A stretch of 64,000 bases of DNA from Nocardia niwae NBRC 108934 = DSM 45340 (GCF_001613465.1 NZ_BDCK01000034.1:62001-126000); one strand, 5' to 3'. Positions 15,856 to 25,292 are shown, counted from the stretch's first letter. Notes: generated from the letters alone by a model not told the origin. Made by a program: numbers and translations.

Positions 15856-16386
15856 TTATCTTCCACGGCGGATCCGGCCGACCGGCCACTCGCGCCGCTG
15901 ATCCCCGTCCCATCGACGGATACCCAGCACCGTCGCCGGAAAATCCCGATCCCGTGCGACGGCGTGGATGGCCTCGCCGAGTTGGTGCGGGGGCAGCCGC
16001 CTGGCCAGGGTGATGTGCGGGGTCCACGCATCCGGGTGCACGTTGGCCGGAACGCCGGGGCACGGGGAGATCGTGTGGAAGACCCGCCGGTGCAGCGCGA
16101 GCAGCGCCTCGGACGGGACCACCAGTCGCACCAGGATGGGACGGCGCGCACCGAAGACCACCAGTCCGCCCAGACGCACGGGAATCGGCGCGAAGGCCAG
16201 CTCGTCCAGCGCCTGCTCGATGCGCGGCCAGATCTGCCTGGCCACGGCGGCGGTGACGTGCGGGCGATGGGACTCGTCGGTGTGCGCGGCGGGACTCCGC
16301 ACGCCGGCCTCCGCGAGCAACTGCCATTGCCTGCGGATCTCCGTGTCGGCGTCCTCGTCGAGGAGTAGTTCGACCGACTGCACCAT
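15856..16386 (-). CDS. 2'-5' RNA ligase family protein (2H phosphoesterase)
   Basis: The 176-residue protein carries both HxT motifs of the 2H phosphoesterase superfamily: His43-Val-Thr45 in RPHVTAAV and His124-Ile-Thr126 in TPHITLAR. They are about 80 residues apart, as expected for the LigT/ThpR fold. Family members hydrolyse or ligate 2',5' and 2',3'-cyclic phosphodiester bonds in RNA or small nucleotides. The specific substrate is unknown. The start ATG at 16386 overlaps no neighbour. It is transcribed away from the dehydrogenase gene, 79 bp off. Confidence 0.78.
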   Translation of the reverse strand: MVQSVELLLDEDADTEIRRQWQLLAEAGVRSPAAHTDESHRPHVTAAVARQIWPRIEQALDELAFAPIPVRLGGLVVFGARRPILVRLVVPSEALLALHRRVFHTISPCPGVPANVHPDAWTPHITLARRLPPHQLGEAIHAVARDRDFPATVLGIRRWDGDQRREWPVGRIRRGR

Positions 16387-16465
16387 GGTCCACCGAAGGT
16401 AACCGCAACCGGCGTGTCCGCGGGCCGGTTCCGGCGGCCGGGCCTGTCGGCGGGAGGATGTCCCG

Positions 16466-17560
16466 GTGAACGACGCGAATCAACCCCGGACGACGCGGGC
16501 ACTGCGGCTCGGCCTGATCGACGGCGACGGCATCGGCCCCGAGGTCGTGCGAGCCGCCAGGCAGGTGGTCGACGAGGCGCTGTCGGCCGCGGGTGCCGCG
16601 CCGGTCGAGTGGGTGCCGCTGGTGATGGGTCACCGCGCCATCACCGACTTCGGCACTCCGCTGCCCGGGCGGACGCTCGAGGAACTGGCCGGGGTGGACG
16701 CTTGGATTCTCGGTCCGCACGACAACGCCTCCTATCCGGCCGAACACCGCGTCGCGCCGGGCGGTGTGATCCGTAAACATTTCGACCTCTACGCCAACAT
16801 CCGTCCCGCGCGGGCGTTCGCGGGCGTGCACGCGGCGGCGCCGGAGATCGACCTGGTGATCGTGCGGGAGAACAGCGAAGGGTTCTACGCCGACCGCAAT
16901 ATGTTCGCGGGCTCGGGGGAGTTCCGGCCGACGCCGGACATCGCGATGTCGGTCGGGCTGGTGACCCGGGCCGCGTGCGAGCGGATCGCGCACGAGGCGT
17001 TCCGGCTGGCCGCGACACGACGCAAGCGGGTGACCATCGTGCACAAGGCCAATGTCCTGCCGCTGACGATGGGGCTGTTCCGGGACGTCTGCCATGAGGT
17101 CGGCCGGGCCTACCCGGGGGTCGAGGTGGACGACGAACACGTCGACGCGGCGGCCGCGCATCTGGTCCGCGCCGCCGCGGACTACGACGTCCTGGTCACC
17201 GAGAATCTGTTCGGTGACATCCTGTCCGACCTGGCCGGGGAGTTGAGCGGCTCGCTCGGGCTGGCCGCGTCGCTCAACTGCTCGGCCACAACGGCGATGG
17301 CCCAGGCGGTACACGGCGCCGCGCCTGCGCTGGCCGGGCACAACCGGGCGAACCCGGCGGCGTTGCAACTGTCGGCGGCGATGCTGCTGCGCTGGCTGGC
17401 GACTCGGGACGCCGAGACGAGCTGGGCGCGGGCAGGTGAGCGGATCGAGCGGGCCGTCGCCGCGACCTTCGAGGCGGGCATCGCCACCGCCGACCTCGGC
17501 GGGCTGGCCTCCACCAGTGAATTCACCGAGCAGGTGTGCGCCAGGGTGCACCGCAGGTAG
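16466..17560 (+). CDS. isocitrate/isopropylmalate dehydrogenase family enzyme
   Basis: The 364-residue NAD(P)-dependent beta-decarboxylating dehydrogenase shows the N-terminal LIDGDGIGPEVV, the substrate-binding RENSEGFYADR (about 133-143), Lys/Asn in VHKANVLPLTMGLFRD, and the metal/cofactor segment TENLFGDILSDLAGE (about 248-262). The family oxidises isocitrate, 3-isopropylmalate, tartrate or homoisocitrate. Length and motifs suit a tartrate-, isocitrate- or isopropylmalate-type member and do not settle which. The start GTG has GGGAGGA upstream. A leucine-type leader and LeuA-domain gene lie nearby, which makes isopropylmalate or a related homologue worth testing. Confidence 0.82.
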   Translation: MNDANQPRTTRALRLGLIDGDGIGPEVVRAARQVVDEALSAAGAAPVEWVPLVMGHRAITDFGTPLPGRTLEELAGVDAWILGPHDNASYPAEHRVAPGGVIRKHFDLYANIRPARAFAGVHAAAPEIDLVIVRENSEGFYADRNMFAGSGEFRPTPDIAMSVGLVTRAACERIAHEAFRLAATRRKRVTIVHKANVLPLTMGLFRDVCHEVGRAYPGVEVDDEHVDAAAAHLVRAAADYDVLVTENLFGDILSDLAGELSGSLGLAASLNCSATTAMAQAVHGAAPALAGHNRANPAALQLSAAMLLRWLATRDAETSWARAGERIERAVAATFEAGIATADLGGLASTSEFTEQVCARVHRR

Positions 17561-17821
17561 TCGGCGGAATGTTTGTGGCACAGAGATTTTCGCCCCGCGT
17601 ATCGGAGGACGGGATGCGGCGCAGCGTCCGGCCGCGAAACCGAGCGCGGGAGGACCGGCCGGGGCGGGGTAGGGTGTCCCGCCGACGCGCCCGGCGCGGG
17701 ATCGCGCGAGGCGTTCGTATTGCTGTTGCATTACTGTCCAGCGCGGAGCGGCCCGGTCGCTTAGATTGCCAAACGGGTGATGACGCCCGGGTTGCGTGGA
17801 GCCAAAATGTGGAGGGCTGCT

Positions 17822-18730
17822 GTGTCTGATCGTTCGTTTCTCGGCAGGCGCGCCCTGCGAGCCACCCTGGGTGCGCTCGCCGCGGGCGCGCTGGTGCTGA
17901 CCGGATGTACCACCAACACCGAGGACACGGGACCCTCGGTGGCCAAGGTGCAGGTGGACAAGGTCGACGAGATCGCCGCCCAGCTGCCCGACAAGATCAA
18001 GCAATCCGGCAAGCTCGTCGTCGGCGTGAACATTCCCTACCAGCCGAACGAGTACAAGGACGCGAGCGGCCGGATCGTCGGCTTCGACGTGGACCTGATG
18101 GACGCGGTCGCCTCGGTGCTCGGCGTGAAGGCCGAGTACGTCGAGTCGGCGTTCGAGAAGATCATCCCCTCGATCCAGGCCGGTACCTACGACGTGGGTA
18201 TGTCGTCGATCACCGACTCCAAGGAACGCGAGCAGCAGGTCGACTTCACCACCTACTTCAATGCGGGCGTCCAGTGGGCCCAGCAGAAGGGCAAGCCGAT
18301 CGACCCGGAGAACGCCTGCGGCAAGAAGGTCGCGGTGCAGGCCACGACCGTGGAGCACACCGACGAGGTGCCCGCCAAGAGCGCCGAGTGCGTCGCCGCG
18401 GGCAAGCCCGCCATCGATATCAAGCCGTTCGACGAGCAGAGCGCCGCGACCAACGCGCTGGTACTCGGGCAAGTCGACGCGATGTCGGCCGACTCCCCGG
18501 TGACGGCGTACGCGATCAAGCAGAGCAACGGCAAGATCGAGACCGCCGGCCCGGTGTTCGACTCCGCCCCCTACGGCTGGGCGGTGCCCAAGGGCGCGCC
18601 GCTGGCCGCCGTGCTGCAGAAGGCGGTCCAGCACCTGATGGACACCGGCAAATACCTCGAGATCACGAAGAACTGGGGCGTCCAGGACGGCGCCATCACC
18701 AAATCCGTCGTCAACGGCGCCGTGAGCTGA
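17822..18730 (+). CDS. glutamate-type amino-acid ABC transporter substrate-binding lipoprotein
   Basis: The 302-residue lipoprotein has lipobox LTGC with acylated Cys29, then a family 3 solute-binding fold (SBP_bac_3). Visible segments are [32 protein letters not shown] and [19 protein letters not shown]. It captures a polar amino acid, probably glutamate or glutamine, outside the membrane. The GTG at 17822 is chosen over the upstream ATGs (17777) because GGAGGG sits 5 nt before it and the signal peptide then has normal length. It is the first gene of a three-gene operon with a permease and ATPase. Confidence 0.88.
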   Translation: MSDRSFLGRRALRATLGALAAGALVLTGCTTNTEDTGPSVAKVQVDKVDEIAAQLPDKIKQSGKLVVGVNIPYQPNEYKDASGRIVGFDVDLMDAVASVLGVKAEYVESAFEKIIPSIQAGTYDVGMSSITDSKEREQQVDFTTYFNAGVQWAQQKGKPIDPENACGKKVAVQATTVEHTDEVPAKSAECVAAGKPAIDIKPFDEQSAATNALVLGQVDAMSADSPVTAYAIKQSNGKIETAGPVFDSAPYGWAVPKGAPLAAVLQKAVQHLMDTGKYLEITKNWGVQDGAITKSVVNGAVS

Positions 18731-18733
18731 TCG

Positions 18734-19693
18734 ATGGCCGACAACGACACTCGGCCGGCGCCCGGCGATCCCGGGCCCGGCGGAGCGGACTCGACGCGGG
18801 AGCCGGAGCCGATCAAAGCGGTTCCACTGCGCAGGCCGGGCCGTTGGATAGCGGCGGCGGTGATCCTCGTCCTGGCGGGGCTGTTCGTCTACGGCGCCGC
18901 GACGAACCCGGCCTATCGCTGGGACACCTACGGGAAATACCTTTTCGACACCCGGATCACCGCGGGCGCCATCGTCACGCTGGAACTGACCGTGTGCGCG
19001 ATGGCGATCGCGGTCGCGCTCGGGACGATGCTCGCGGTGATGCGGCTGTCGCCGAATCCGGTGCTGCGCGCCACGTCGTGGGTGTATCTGTGGATCTTCC
19101 GCGGCACTCCGGTGTTCGTGCAGCTGGTGTTCTGGGGCCTGGTCCCGTCGCTGTACAGCCAGATCCAGCTGGGGGTTCCGTTCGGGCCGCAGTTCTTCCA
19201 GCTCGATGTGCAGCAATTGCAAGCCGCGTTCGCCTTCGCCGTGCTCGGACTGGGTCTCAACGAAGCCGCCTATATGGCCGAGATCGTCCGGGCCGGAATC
19301 AACTCCGTCGGCGAGGGACAGCGGGAGGCGTCGTTCGCGCTCGGCATGTCCTGGAGCCAGACCATGCGCCGCACCGTGCTGCCGCAGGCCATGCGCGTGA
19401 TCATCCCGCCGACCGGCAACGAGCTCATCGGCATGCTGAAGACCACCTCGCTGGTCACCGGCATCCCGCTGAGCACCGATCTGTTCGGCCGGGCCCGCGA
19501 CATCTACGGCGTGAACTTCCAGCCCATTCCGCTGCTGCTGGTTGCCGCCACCTGGTACCTGGCGATCACGAGCGTGCTCATGATCGGGCAGTACTACTTG
19601 GAGCGCTACTACTCGCGCGGCGTCTCCCGTCGGCTGACCGCCAAGCAGCTGCAGGAACTCGCCGACGCCCAGCAGGGGGAGAAGGCGAAATGA
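18734..19693 (+). CDS. polar amino-acid ABC transporter permease
   Basis: The 319-residue inner-membrane permease is of the HisM/GltK class (BPD_transp_1). Its first helix is at about 37-57, followed by [25 protein letters not shown]. The ATPase-docking EAA loop lies in [25 protein letters not shown], near residues 175-200. One permease gene is present, so it probably forms a homodimer, unlike transporters such as C. glutamicum GluABCD with two. It follows the binding-protein gene by 3 bp and overlaps the ATPase gene by 4 nt. Confidence 0.9.
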   Translation: MADNDTRPAPGDPGPGGADSTREPEPIKAVPLRRPGRWIAAAVILVLAGLFVYGAATNPAYRWDTYGKYLFDTRITAGAIVTLELTVCAMAIAVALGTMLAVMRLSPNPVLRATSWVYLWIFRGTPVFVQLVFWGLVPSLYSQIQLGVPFGPQFFQLDVQQLQAAFAFAVLGLGLNEAAYMAEIVRAGINSVGEGQREASFALGMSWSQTMRRTVLPQAMRVIIPPTGNELIGMLKTTSLVTGIPLSTDLFGRARDIYGVNFQPIPLLLVAATWYLAITSVLMIGQYYLERYYSRGVSRRLTAKQLQELADAQQGEKAK

Positions 19694-20478
19694 GCGTGGA
19701 CGTGGAGAAGACCACCGCCCCTCCGATGATCGTCGCCGACCGCGTCTGCAAGAACTTCGGCGCGCTGCAGGTGCTCAAGGGCGTCTCCCTGGAAGTGGGC
19801 CGCGGCGAGGTGCTGTGCCTGATCGGGCCGTCCGGCTCGGGCAAGTCCACCTTCCTGCGCTGCATCAACCACCTGGAACAGGTGAACGCGGGCCGGCTCT
19901 ACGTGGACGGCGAGATCGTGGGCTACCGGGAGAAGAACGGCAAGCTCTACGAGATGCACCCGCGCGACGCGGCCAAGCAGCGCCGCGAGATCGGCATGGT
20001 GTTCCAGCACTTCAACCTGTTCCCGCACCGGACCGCGCTGGAGAACATCATCGAGGCGCCCACCCAGGTGAAGAAGGTGCGCAAGGCGGACGCCGTGACC
20101 AGGGCGCGGGAGCTGCTGGACCGCGTCGGCCTGGCGGACAAGGCGAACGCCTACCCGGCGCAGCTGTCCGGCGGTCAGCAGCAGCGGGTGGCGATCGCCC
20201 GCGCGCTCGCCATGGATCCCAAGCTCATGCTGTTCGATGAGCCGACCTCCGCACTGGACCCGGAACTGGTCGGCGAGGTGTTGACGGTCATGCGGGAACT
20301 CGCCCGCTCCGGCATGACGATGGTGGTGGTGACCCACGAGATGGGGTTCGCCCGGGAGGTCGCCGATCAGCTCGTCTTCATGGATGGCGGTGTGGTGGTC
20401 GAGGCGGGTGCGCCGCGGCAGCTGCTGGCCGATCCACGGCACGAGCGCACCAAGGCGTTCTTGTCCCGGCTGCTCTGA
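19690..20478 (+). CDS. polar amino-acid ABC transporter ATPase
   Basis: The 262-residue ATPase of the GlnQ/HisP class has Walker [11 protein letters not shown]-loop FQHFNLFPH, signature [15 protein letters not shown], Walker [15 protein letters not shown] and the switch His in [11 protein letters not shown] small insert ([18 protein letters not shown]) after the Walker A region is seen in HisP-like members. It powers uptake through the permease encoded upstream. Its ATG overlaps the permease stop (ATGA). Confidence 0.92.
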   Translation: MSVDVEKTTAPPMIVADRVCKNFGALQVLKGVSLEVGRGEVLCLIGPSGSGKSTFLRCINHLEQVNAGRLYVDGEIVGYREKNGKLYEMHPRDAAKQRREIGMVFQHFNLFPHRTALENIIEAPTQVKKVRKADAVTRARELLDRVGLADKANAYPAQLSGGQQQRVAIARALAMDPKLMLFDEPTSALDPELVGEVLTVMRELARSGMTMVVVTHEMGFAREVADQLVFMDGGVVVEAGAPRQLLADPRHERTKAFLSRLL

Positions 20479-20548
20479 CCCGGTCGCCGGAAGGCTCGCC
20501 GACCGTGCGCGATGAACCGTCGGCGGGCCGGACCGGTGTACCGAAGCG

Positions 20549-20564
20549 CCCGCATCCGTGCGGG
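20549..20564. terminator. short hairpin between convergent ATPase and LysR genes
   Basis: CCCGCA-TCCG-TGCGGG forms a 6-bp stem with a 4-nt loop in the 99-bp convergent spacer. It is short and lacks a T-run, so the call is tentative. Confidence 0.35.
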
Positions 20565-20577
20565 GGCGGTCGCCGGC

Positions 20578-21477
20578 TCACCGATCGGCGCGCAGCGCGA
20601 GACGTAGCTGTCCGAGCAGCACCTTGGCGGCCGGGCTCGCGGGGCGGTCGGTGCGCCAGGCCAAGGCGAGGCGCCCGCGTATCTCGGGCTCGACGATGCG
20701 AACGGTCCGCACCCCGAAGGCCGTGGCCTCCTCGGCGGTGAGCACGGGCACGACGGCGACGCCGAGACCGCGCGCGGCCAGGCGCAGCAGAAGTGCGGGC
20801 GCCGCCGCCTCGTAGGCGATGGCGGGCTCGAATCCGGCGGCCGCGCAGGCCCGCTCGAAGACGCCGCGGATGCCGGTGCCCGGCGTCAGGCAGATCAGTG
20901 GACGACCCCGCAGCGCGGCGAGCGGAAGCTCGGCGCCGAAGCCAGGGTCGTCCGCCGCGACGGCGGCCACCAGCGCGGTCTCCAGCACCACTTCCATGCC
21001 GATGGCCGGATCGAGTTGCGCGCCGGTCAGCCCGATCAGGGCCAAATCCAGCTCGCCCCGGCCCAGGGCTGCGAGCATCCGCTCGGACGTGTCCTCGGTG
21101 AGGCTGATCCCGACCTGCGGGTGGTCGTGATGGAAATCGGCGAGCACCGCGGCGACGTCGAATTCCTCGACCGCCGCCCCGGAAATGAGACCGACCCGGA
21201 CCTGACCCCGCAGCAGGCCGCTGAACTCGTCCACCGTGTGGGTGATCCGCTCGACGGCCTCCAGCGCCGCCCGCGCTTGCGGCAGGACGGCGGCCCCCAC
21301 CTCGGTCACTGTCACGGTGCGCCCGCCCCGGTCGAGCAGCGGATGACCGAGCTCGCGTTCCAATTGCCGGATCTGGGCGCTGAGCCCCGGCTGGGCCAAG
21401 TGCAGCCGTGCCGCGGCGCGGGTGAAGCTCGCCTCCTGCGCGACGGTCACGAAGTAGCGAAGCTGCCGCAATTCCAT
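20578..21477 (-). CDS. LysR-family transcriptional regulator
   Basis: The 299-residue LTTR has an N-terminal winged helix (about 1-60) beginning MELRQLRYFVTVAQEASFTRAA and ending IRQLERELGHPLLDR. A linker helix and a two-lobed effector domain (about 90-295) follow. It is transcribed divergently from an FAD oxidoreductase gene, and an ATAAC-N11-GTTAT repeat overlaps its own start codon. This suggests that it activates the oxidoreductase gene in response to an unknown inducer and represses itself. Confidence 0.9.
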   Translation of the reverse strand: MELRQLRYFVTVAQEASFTRAAARLHLAQPGLSAQIRQLERELGHPLLDRGGRTVTVTEVGAAVLPQARAALEAVERITHTVDEFSGLLRGQVRVGLISGAAVEEFDVAAVLADFHHDHPQVGISLTEDTSERMLAALGRGELDLALIGLTGAQLDPAIGMEVVLETALVAAVAADDPGFGAELPLAALRGRPLICLTPGTGIRGVFERACAAAGFEPAIAYEAAAPALLLRLAARGLGVAVVPVLTAEEATAFGVRTVRIVEPEIRGRLALAWRTDRPASPAAKVLLGQLRLALRADR

Positions 21478-21496
21478 AACTGATCATTATAGTTAT
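21476..21496. promoter_or_regulatory. LysR-type operator ATAAC-N11-GTTAT
   Basis: The inverted repeat ATAAC (21476-21480) and GTTAT (21492-21496), separated by 11 bp, fits the T-N11-A LysR box. It sits in a markedly AT-rich 30-bp stretch within very GC-rich DNA, between the divergent LysR and FAD-oxidoreductase genes, and overlaps the LysR start codon. Confidence 0.65.
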
Positions 21497-21547
21497 TAGA
21501 AGAATTATATGTTTTACTTCTTCACCCTGGCAGAGCAGGGTCGAAGC

Positions 21548-22909
21548 ATGGGAAACAACGCCGCACAGACCACGGAAAACCTCGAAATCCTCACCGGTCC
21601 GGTCTTCCGTCCCGGCGACGACGGCTACGACGCGGAGATCGCCGGCTTCCAGACCGCCTATACGCATCGGCCCGCGCTGGTCGTCGGCGCAGTGCACACC
21701 GAGGATGTACGCGCCGCCGTGGAGTACGCCGCCCGCCACGACCTGCCGATCGCCGTGCAGGCCACCGGTCACGGGCTGTCCGTCGCCGCCGACGGCGGGC
21801 TGCTGATCAGCACCCGGCGCATGACCGGAATCCGGATCGATGCGGCCCGCCGGACCGCGTATGTCGGCGCGGGAGTACGTGCGGGCGCGCTGGTCGAAGC
21901 GGCAGCCGAGCACGGATTGGCGCCGCTGAACGGATCGTCGCCGTCGGTGGGTGTGGTGGGTTATCTGCTCGGCGGCGGCGTCGGCCTGCTCGCGCGCCAG
22001 TTCGGGTACGCGGCCGAGCACGTGCGGACGATCGAGCTGGTCACCGCGGACGGCCGGGTGCGCACCTTGACGCCGCAGGACGATCTGTTCGGCGCCGTGC
22101 TCGGCAGCGGAGGCAACTTCGGCGTCGTGACCGCGGTGGAGGTCGGCCTGGTCCCGGTGCAGACGGTGTACGGCGGACAGCTGGTGTTCGACACGCCGCT
22201 GGTCGAGCGGGCGCTGGAGGCGTGGCGGCGGTGGACCGCGACCGTGCCGGACGAAGTGACCTCGACGGTGACCATGCTGGCCTTCCCGGACATCCCGCCG
22301 GTGCCCGCACCGCTGCGCGGGCGGTACGTCGCGTCGGTCCGGGTCGCCTACACCGGGCCCGCCGAGGAAGGCGACCGGCTGGTCGCGCCGCTGCGGGCGG
22401 TCGGGGAACGCCTGAAGGACGACCTGCGCGCGATGCCGTACACCGAGTCGCACACCATTCACAGCGACCCCGACCACCCGCACGCCTACGCCGCCACCAA
22501 CGCCCTGCTCGGCGCATTCACCGAGGAGACGGCGGCGGCCCTGCTGGCCGTGGCGGGCCCGGAATCCGGCGCCGGGGCGGTCGTCGACGTGCGTCATCTC
22601 GGTGGCGCGCTGGCCCGCGCGGGCGAGGCCGGGATCGCGGTGGACCACCGCGATGCCGCCTACATCGTGCGGATCATCACCGGCCCCGAGGAGACCGAGG
22701 CCCGGGCCGGAATCCGCGCCGCGCTGACGCCGTGGGCGCTCGGCCACAGCCTGAACTTCCTCTACGGGGCGGGCGCCGAAGCCGACGAGGCGCAGACCCG
22801 GGCGGGTTATCGGGCGGACACCTACGCCCGGTTGGCCGCGCTCAAGGCTCGGCACGATCCCCGCAATCTGTTCCGCTGCAACCGCAACATCCGGCCGGAC
22901 GCCGGGTGA
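21548..22909 (+). CDS. FAD-binding oxidoreductase (berberine-bridge-enzyme/PCMH type)
   Basis: The 453-residue flavoprotein has an FAD_binding_4 domain (about 30-170). ATGHGLSVAADGGLLISTRRM holds the His that can bind FAD covalently, and GSSPSVGVVGYLLGGGVGLLARQFG holds the second FAD-contact loop. A C-terminal BBE segment ends DPRNLFRCNRNI (consensus DPxNxFxxNxNI). The Cys used for bicovalent attachment in some members is replaced by Ser in GSSPSVG. Such enzymes oxidise alcohols, sugars or secondary metabolites with O2; the substrate is unknown. The ATG at 21548 is preferred to 21509, which lies in the promoter region. The adjacent divergent LysR gene probably controls it. Confidence 0.85.
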   Translation: MGNNAAQTTENLEILTGPVFRPGDDGYDAEIAGFQTAYTHRPALVVGAVHTEDVRAAVEYAARHDLPIAVQATGHGLSVAADGGLLISTRRMTGIRIDAARRTAYVGAGVRAGALVEAAAEHGLAPLNGSSPSVGVVGYLLGGGVGLLARQFGYAAEHVRTIELVTADGRVRTLTPQDDLFGAVLGSGGNFGVVTAVEVGLVPVQTVYGGQLVFDTPLVERALEAWRRWTATVPDEVTSTVTMLAFPDIPPVPAPLRGRYVASVRVAYTGPAEEGDRLVAPLRAVGERLKDDLRAMPYTESHTIHSDPDHPHAYAATNALLGAFTEETAAALLAVAGPESGAGAVVDVRHLGGALARAGEAGIAVDHRDAAYIVRIITGPEETEARAGIRAALTPWALGHSLNFLYGAGAEADEAQTRAGYRADTYARLAALKARHDPRNLFRCNRNIRPDAG

Positions 22910-22990
22910 TCCGGCTGCCGTCGCCGCCCTGGCCGGGCGCGACGGCAGCATGCTATCTTCATGATATCACTCTGATATTGGGAGGATGTC

Positions 22991-23875
22991 ATGCAGTTTC
23001 GATCCGCGTTCCACGTCAACGGCTTCCTGGTGCTGGTGGCATGGTTCGTGCTCACGATCTTGTTCGGCGGTGGCGCGGCGCTCGGTTTCGTCGCGGGCGC
23101 CCGGGACGGCAATGCGCTCGCCGTGGGCGGCGCCGTGGCGGCCACCGTTGTCGTCGTCGTCCTGCTGTTGCTCGCGACCGGGCTCACGGTGGTGAACCCG
23201 AACGAAGCCAAGGTGGTCCAATTCTTCGGCCGCTACGTCGGCTCGGTGAGCGAGCCGGGTTTCTTCTCGGTGCTCCCGTTGACCGATCGCAAGAGCATCT
23301 CGCTGCGCGTGCGGAACTTCGAGACCCAGAAGCTCAAGGTCAACGACGCCGACGGCAACCCCGTGGAGATCGCCGCGGTGGTCGTCTACCGGGTGGTGGA
23401 CAGCTTCAAGGCCGCCTTCGCGGTCGACGACTACGAGGAGTACGTCGAGACCCAGTCCGAAGCGGCCGTCCGGCACCTGGCCACGACGCACCCGTACGAC
23501 GCGCACGAGGACGATCGCACCAGTCTGCGCGATGGCGCCGAGGTGGCCGAGGAACTGACCGTCGAGCTGCGCGAACGCACCGAGATGGCGGGTATCGAAG
23601 TGCTGGAGGCGCGGATCACCCACCTCGCCTACGCGCCCGAGATCGCCCAGGCGATGCTGGTTCGCCAGCAGGCCGCCCAGGTGGTCGCCGCGCGGACCAG
23701 GATCGTCGAAGGCGCGGTCGGGATGGTGGGGCTGGCGCTGGAGCGGCTCGCCCAGGAGGGCATGGTGGAGCTGGACGAGGAGCGCAAGGCGGCGATGGTG
23801 TCGAATCTGCTCGTCGTCCTGTGCGGTGACCGCCCCACCCAGCCCGTCGTCAACGCCGGTTCGCTCTACTCCTGA
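22991..23875 (+). CDS. SPFH (stomatin/prohibitin/flotillin) domain membrane protein
   Basis: The 294-residue protein has two N-terminal membrane helices (about 12-36 and 44-64), then an SPFH domain starting [21 protein letters not shown] and including [29 protein letters not shown]. Its C-terminal helical part contains [27 protein letters not shown] proteins form large membrane-bound rings or scaffolds that organise proteases or lipid microdomains. The start ATG follows GGGAGGATGTC. A 52-residue ribbon-helix-helix gene lies 12 bp downstream; the two are probably one transcript. Confidence 0.9.
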   Translation: MQFRSAFHVNGFLVLVAWFVLTILFGGGAALGFVAGARDGNALAVGGAVAATVVVVVLLLLATGLTVVNPNEAKVVQFFGRYVGSVSEPGFFSVLPLTDRKSISLRVRNFETQKLKVNDADGNPVEIAAVVVYRVVDSFKAAFAVDDYEEYVETQSEAAVRHLATTHPYDAHEDDRTSLRDGAEVAEELTVELRERTEMAGIEVLEARITHLAYAPEIAQAMLVRQQAAQVVAARTRIVEGAVGMVGLALERLAQEGMVELDEERKAAMVSNLLVVLCGDRPTQPVVNAGSLYS

Positions 23876-23887
23876 GGCGGGCTGCCC

Positions 23888-24046
23888 GTGGCCGAGCGCA
23901 AGAAGCTGCTGCTACGCCTGGATCCGGCCGTCCACGACGCCATCGCGAAGTGGGCGGCCGACGACCTGCGCAGTATCAACGCCCAGATCGAGTACGCGCT
24001 GCGCCTGGCGCTGGAGCAGGCCGGGCGCAAACCGAAGTCGCAGTGA
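23888..24046 (+). CDS. Arc-type ribbon-helix-helix small protein
   Basis: A 52-residue frame starts at GTG and reads MAERKKLLLRLDPAVHDAI..., then a helix ending LRSINAQIEYALRLALEQAG and a basic tail. A short beta strand with LLLRLDP, then two helices with SINAQIE, is the Arc/CopG/MetJ ribbon-helix-helix pattern. These act as DNA-binding dimers. The gene follows the SPFH gene by 12 bp, with GAGG upstream, so it is probably co-expressed; it may be an autoregulator. I found it by reading the frame directly; it is too short for common ORF cut-offs. Confidence 0.75.
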   Translation: MAERKKLLLRLDPAVHDAIAKWAADDLRSINAQIEYALRLALEQAGRKPKSQ

Positions 24047-24147
24047 CACGACCTCGATACCGATCAGAGATGGTGCCCCGGCCCGAGGGCGCGAAGACTG
24101 GCAAGGTGTCAGCAAATGTCCGGCCATCGGAACCGAAAGGGGAAATG

Positions 24148-24456
24148 ATGACCACGATTGTGCACATCGACGACACCGTGCGCGACTACGAGACGTGGAA
24201 GCCCGCGTTCGACGGTCTGGAGCAGTTCTTCGCGGAGGCGGGCGCTCGCAACTGCCGGGTGGAGCGGTTCACGCACAACCCCAACCGAGTGCTCGTCGAG
24301 CTGGACTTCGACACGATGGCGGAGGCCGAAGCCTTCCGGGACGACCTGCATCGACTCGTCGACCTGCCCCGGACCCAGATGCTGCTGGTCAGCCACGAGG
24401 TGTCGCTCCTCGAACTGGTCGACGACCGTCATCTCACGGTCCGGGCTTCCTCGTGA
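24148..24456 (+). CDS. small protein, probable dimeric alpha/beta-barrel fold
   Basis: The 102-residue protein begins MTTIVHIDDTVRDYETWKPAFD. The pattern of a strand, a helix with xYxxWKxxFD, charged strands (RVERFTHNPNRVLVELDF) and a last helix-strand resembles the ferredoxin-like dimeric barrel of antibiotic-biosynthesis-monooxygenase and cyclase-like proteins. Two ATGs in a row occur (24145, 24148); the second is better spaced from AAAGGGG. No catalytic residue can be assigned. Its 3' end overlaps the convergent methyltransferase gene by 23 bp. Confidence 0.65.
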   Translation: MTTIVHIDDTVRDYETWKPAFDGLEQFFAEAGARNCRVERFTHNPNRVLVELDFDTMAEAEAFRDDLHRLVDLPRTQMLLVSHEVSLLELVDDRHLTVRASS

Positions 24457-25285
24457 CGAAGATGGCCGTACCGGGGAACAGTTCGCCGCGCAGCGGGCTC
24501 CACTGTCCCCATTCGCGCTCGAGCCATTCCGGCCATTCCGGTTCGACGATGTCCTCCAGCGCCAGTCCCGCCGCGACGATCTCCCGGACCCGGTCGCCGA
24601 TGGTCCGGTGGTGCTCGACATAGGTGGGCACGTCGTCGCCGTCGACCTCCACGTAAGGCGTGCGGTCGAAGTACGGGATGGTGGCGGTCAGCCCCGCCGG
24701 GCCGGGATCATCCGGGAAGATCCAGCGCATCGGGTGGTTCACGGAGAACACCCAGCGTCCGCCCGGTCGCAGCACTCGCGCCACCTCGCGCATCACCAAC
24801 GCCGAATCAGCGACGAACGGCACCGCGCCGAACGCGGAACAGGCCAGATCGAACGCGGCGTCCGCGAAGGGGAGGGCCTCGGCATCCGCCTGCACCAGCG
24901 GAACCCGGGGGCCGCCGCGCGCCATCACCGCCGAGCCCCGCTCCAGCATGCCGCGCGAGAGGTCGAGACCGACCGGACGCGCGCCCTGCCCCGCCAGCCA
25001 GCGCGAGCACGGAGCCGAGCCGCAGCCGATCTCCAGCACCCGCTTGCCGGAGACGTTCCCGAGGAACCGCATGTCGCCCTCGTGCAACCCTTCCGGGCAC
25101 CACACGAACTCGCCGCCGGGGGAGTCCACGCCGAGGAAATCCGCGTGCGTCTCGTGGTATTGAGCGGCATCGGCGTCCCACCACCGCCGGCTTGCCAGCC
25201 TGCTGGCCGCCGATCCGATCCGGGTCCGCGCCGTGCCCGTCGTTCCGAGCAGTGCGTTTGCTTGCGCATGGCGATCTTCCGACAC
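24434..25285 (-). CDS. class I SAM-dependent methyltransferase
   Basis: The 283-residue protein has the Rossmann methyltransferase motif I VLEIGCGSAPCSRWLAGQG and motif II GLDLSRGMLERG. The acidic/aromatic loop QADAEALPFADAAFDLACSAFGAVPFV and post-motif VLRPGGRWVFSVNHPMRW resemble UbiE/Methyltransf_11 enzymes. The substrate is unknown. The GTG at 25285 is chosen because a TACTCT box lies 7 nt upstream (leaderless); the open frame extends to 25390. It is divergent from rpsA. Confidence 0.85.
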   Translation of the reverse strand: MSEDRHAQANALLGTTGTARTRIGSAASRLASRRWWDADAAQYHETHADFLGVDSPGGEFVWCPEGLHEGDMRFLGNVSGKRVLEIGCGSAPCSRWLAGQGARPVGLDLSRGMLERGSAVMARGGPRVPLVQADAEALPFADAAFDLACSAFGAVPFVADSALVMREVARVLRPGGRWVFSVNHPMRWIFPDDPGPAGLTATIPYFDRTPYVEVDGDDVPTYVEHHRTIGDRVREIVAAGLALEDIVEPEWPEWLEREWGQWSPLRGELFPGTAIFVTRKPGP

Positions 25286-25292
25286 GCCGATC

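Noticed and set aside
15437-19222. A 1261-codon minus-strand frame, beyond trxA
   Set aside because: It is in frame with thioredoxin but runs antisense through the dehydrogenase and glutamate-transporter genes. High-GC third-position bias makes such antisense frames long. Its sequence upstream of the trxA start is low in complexity and matches nothing.
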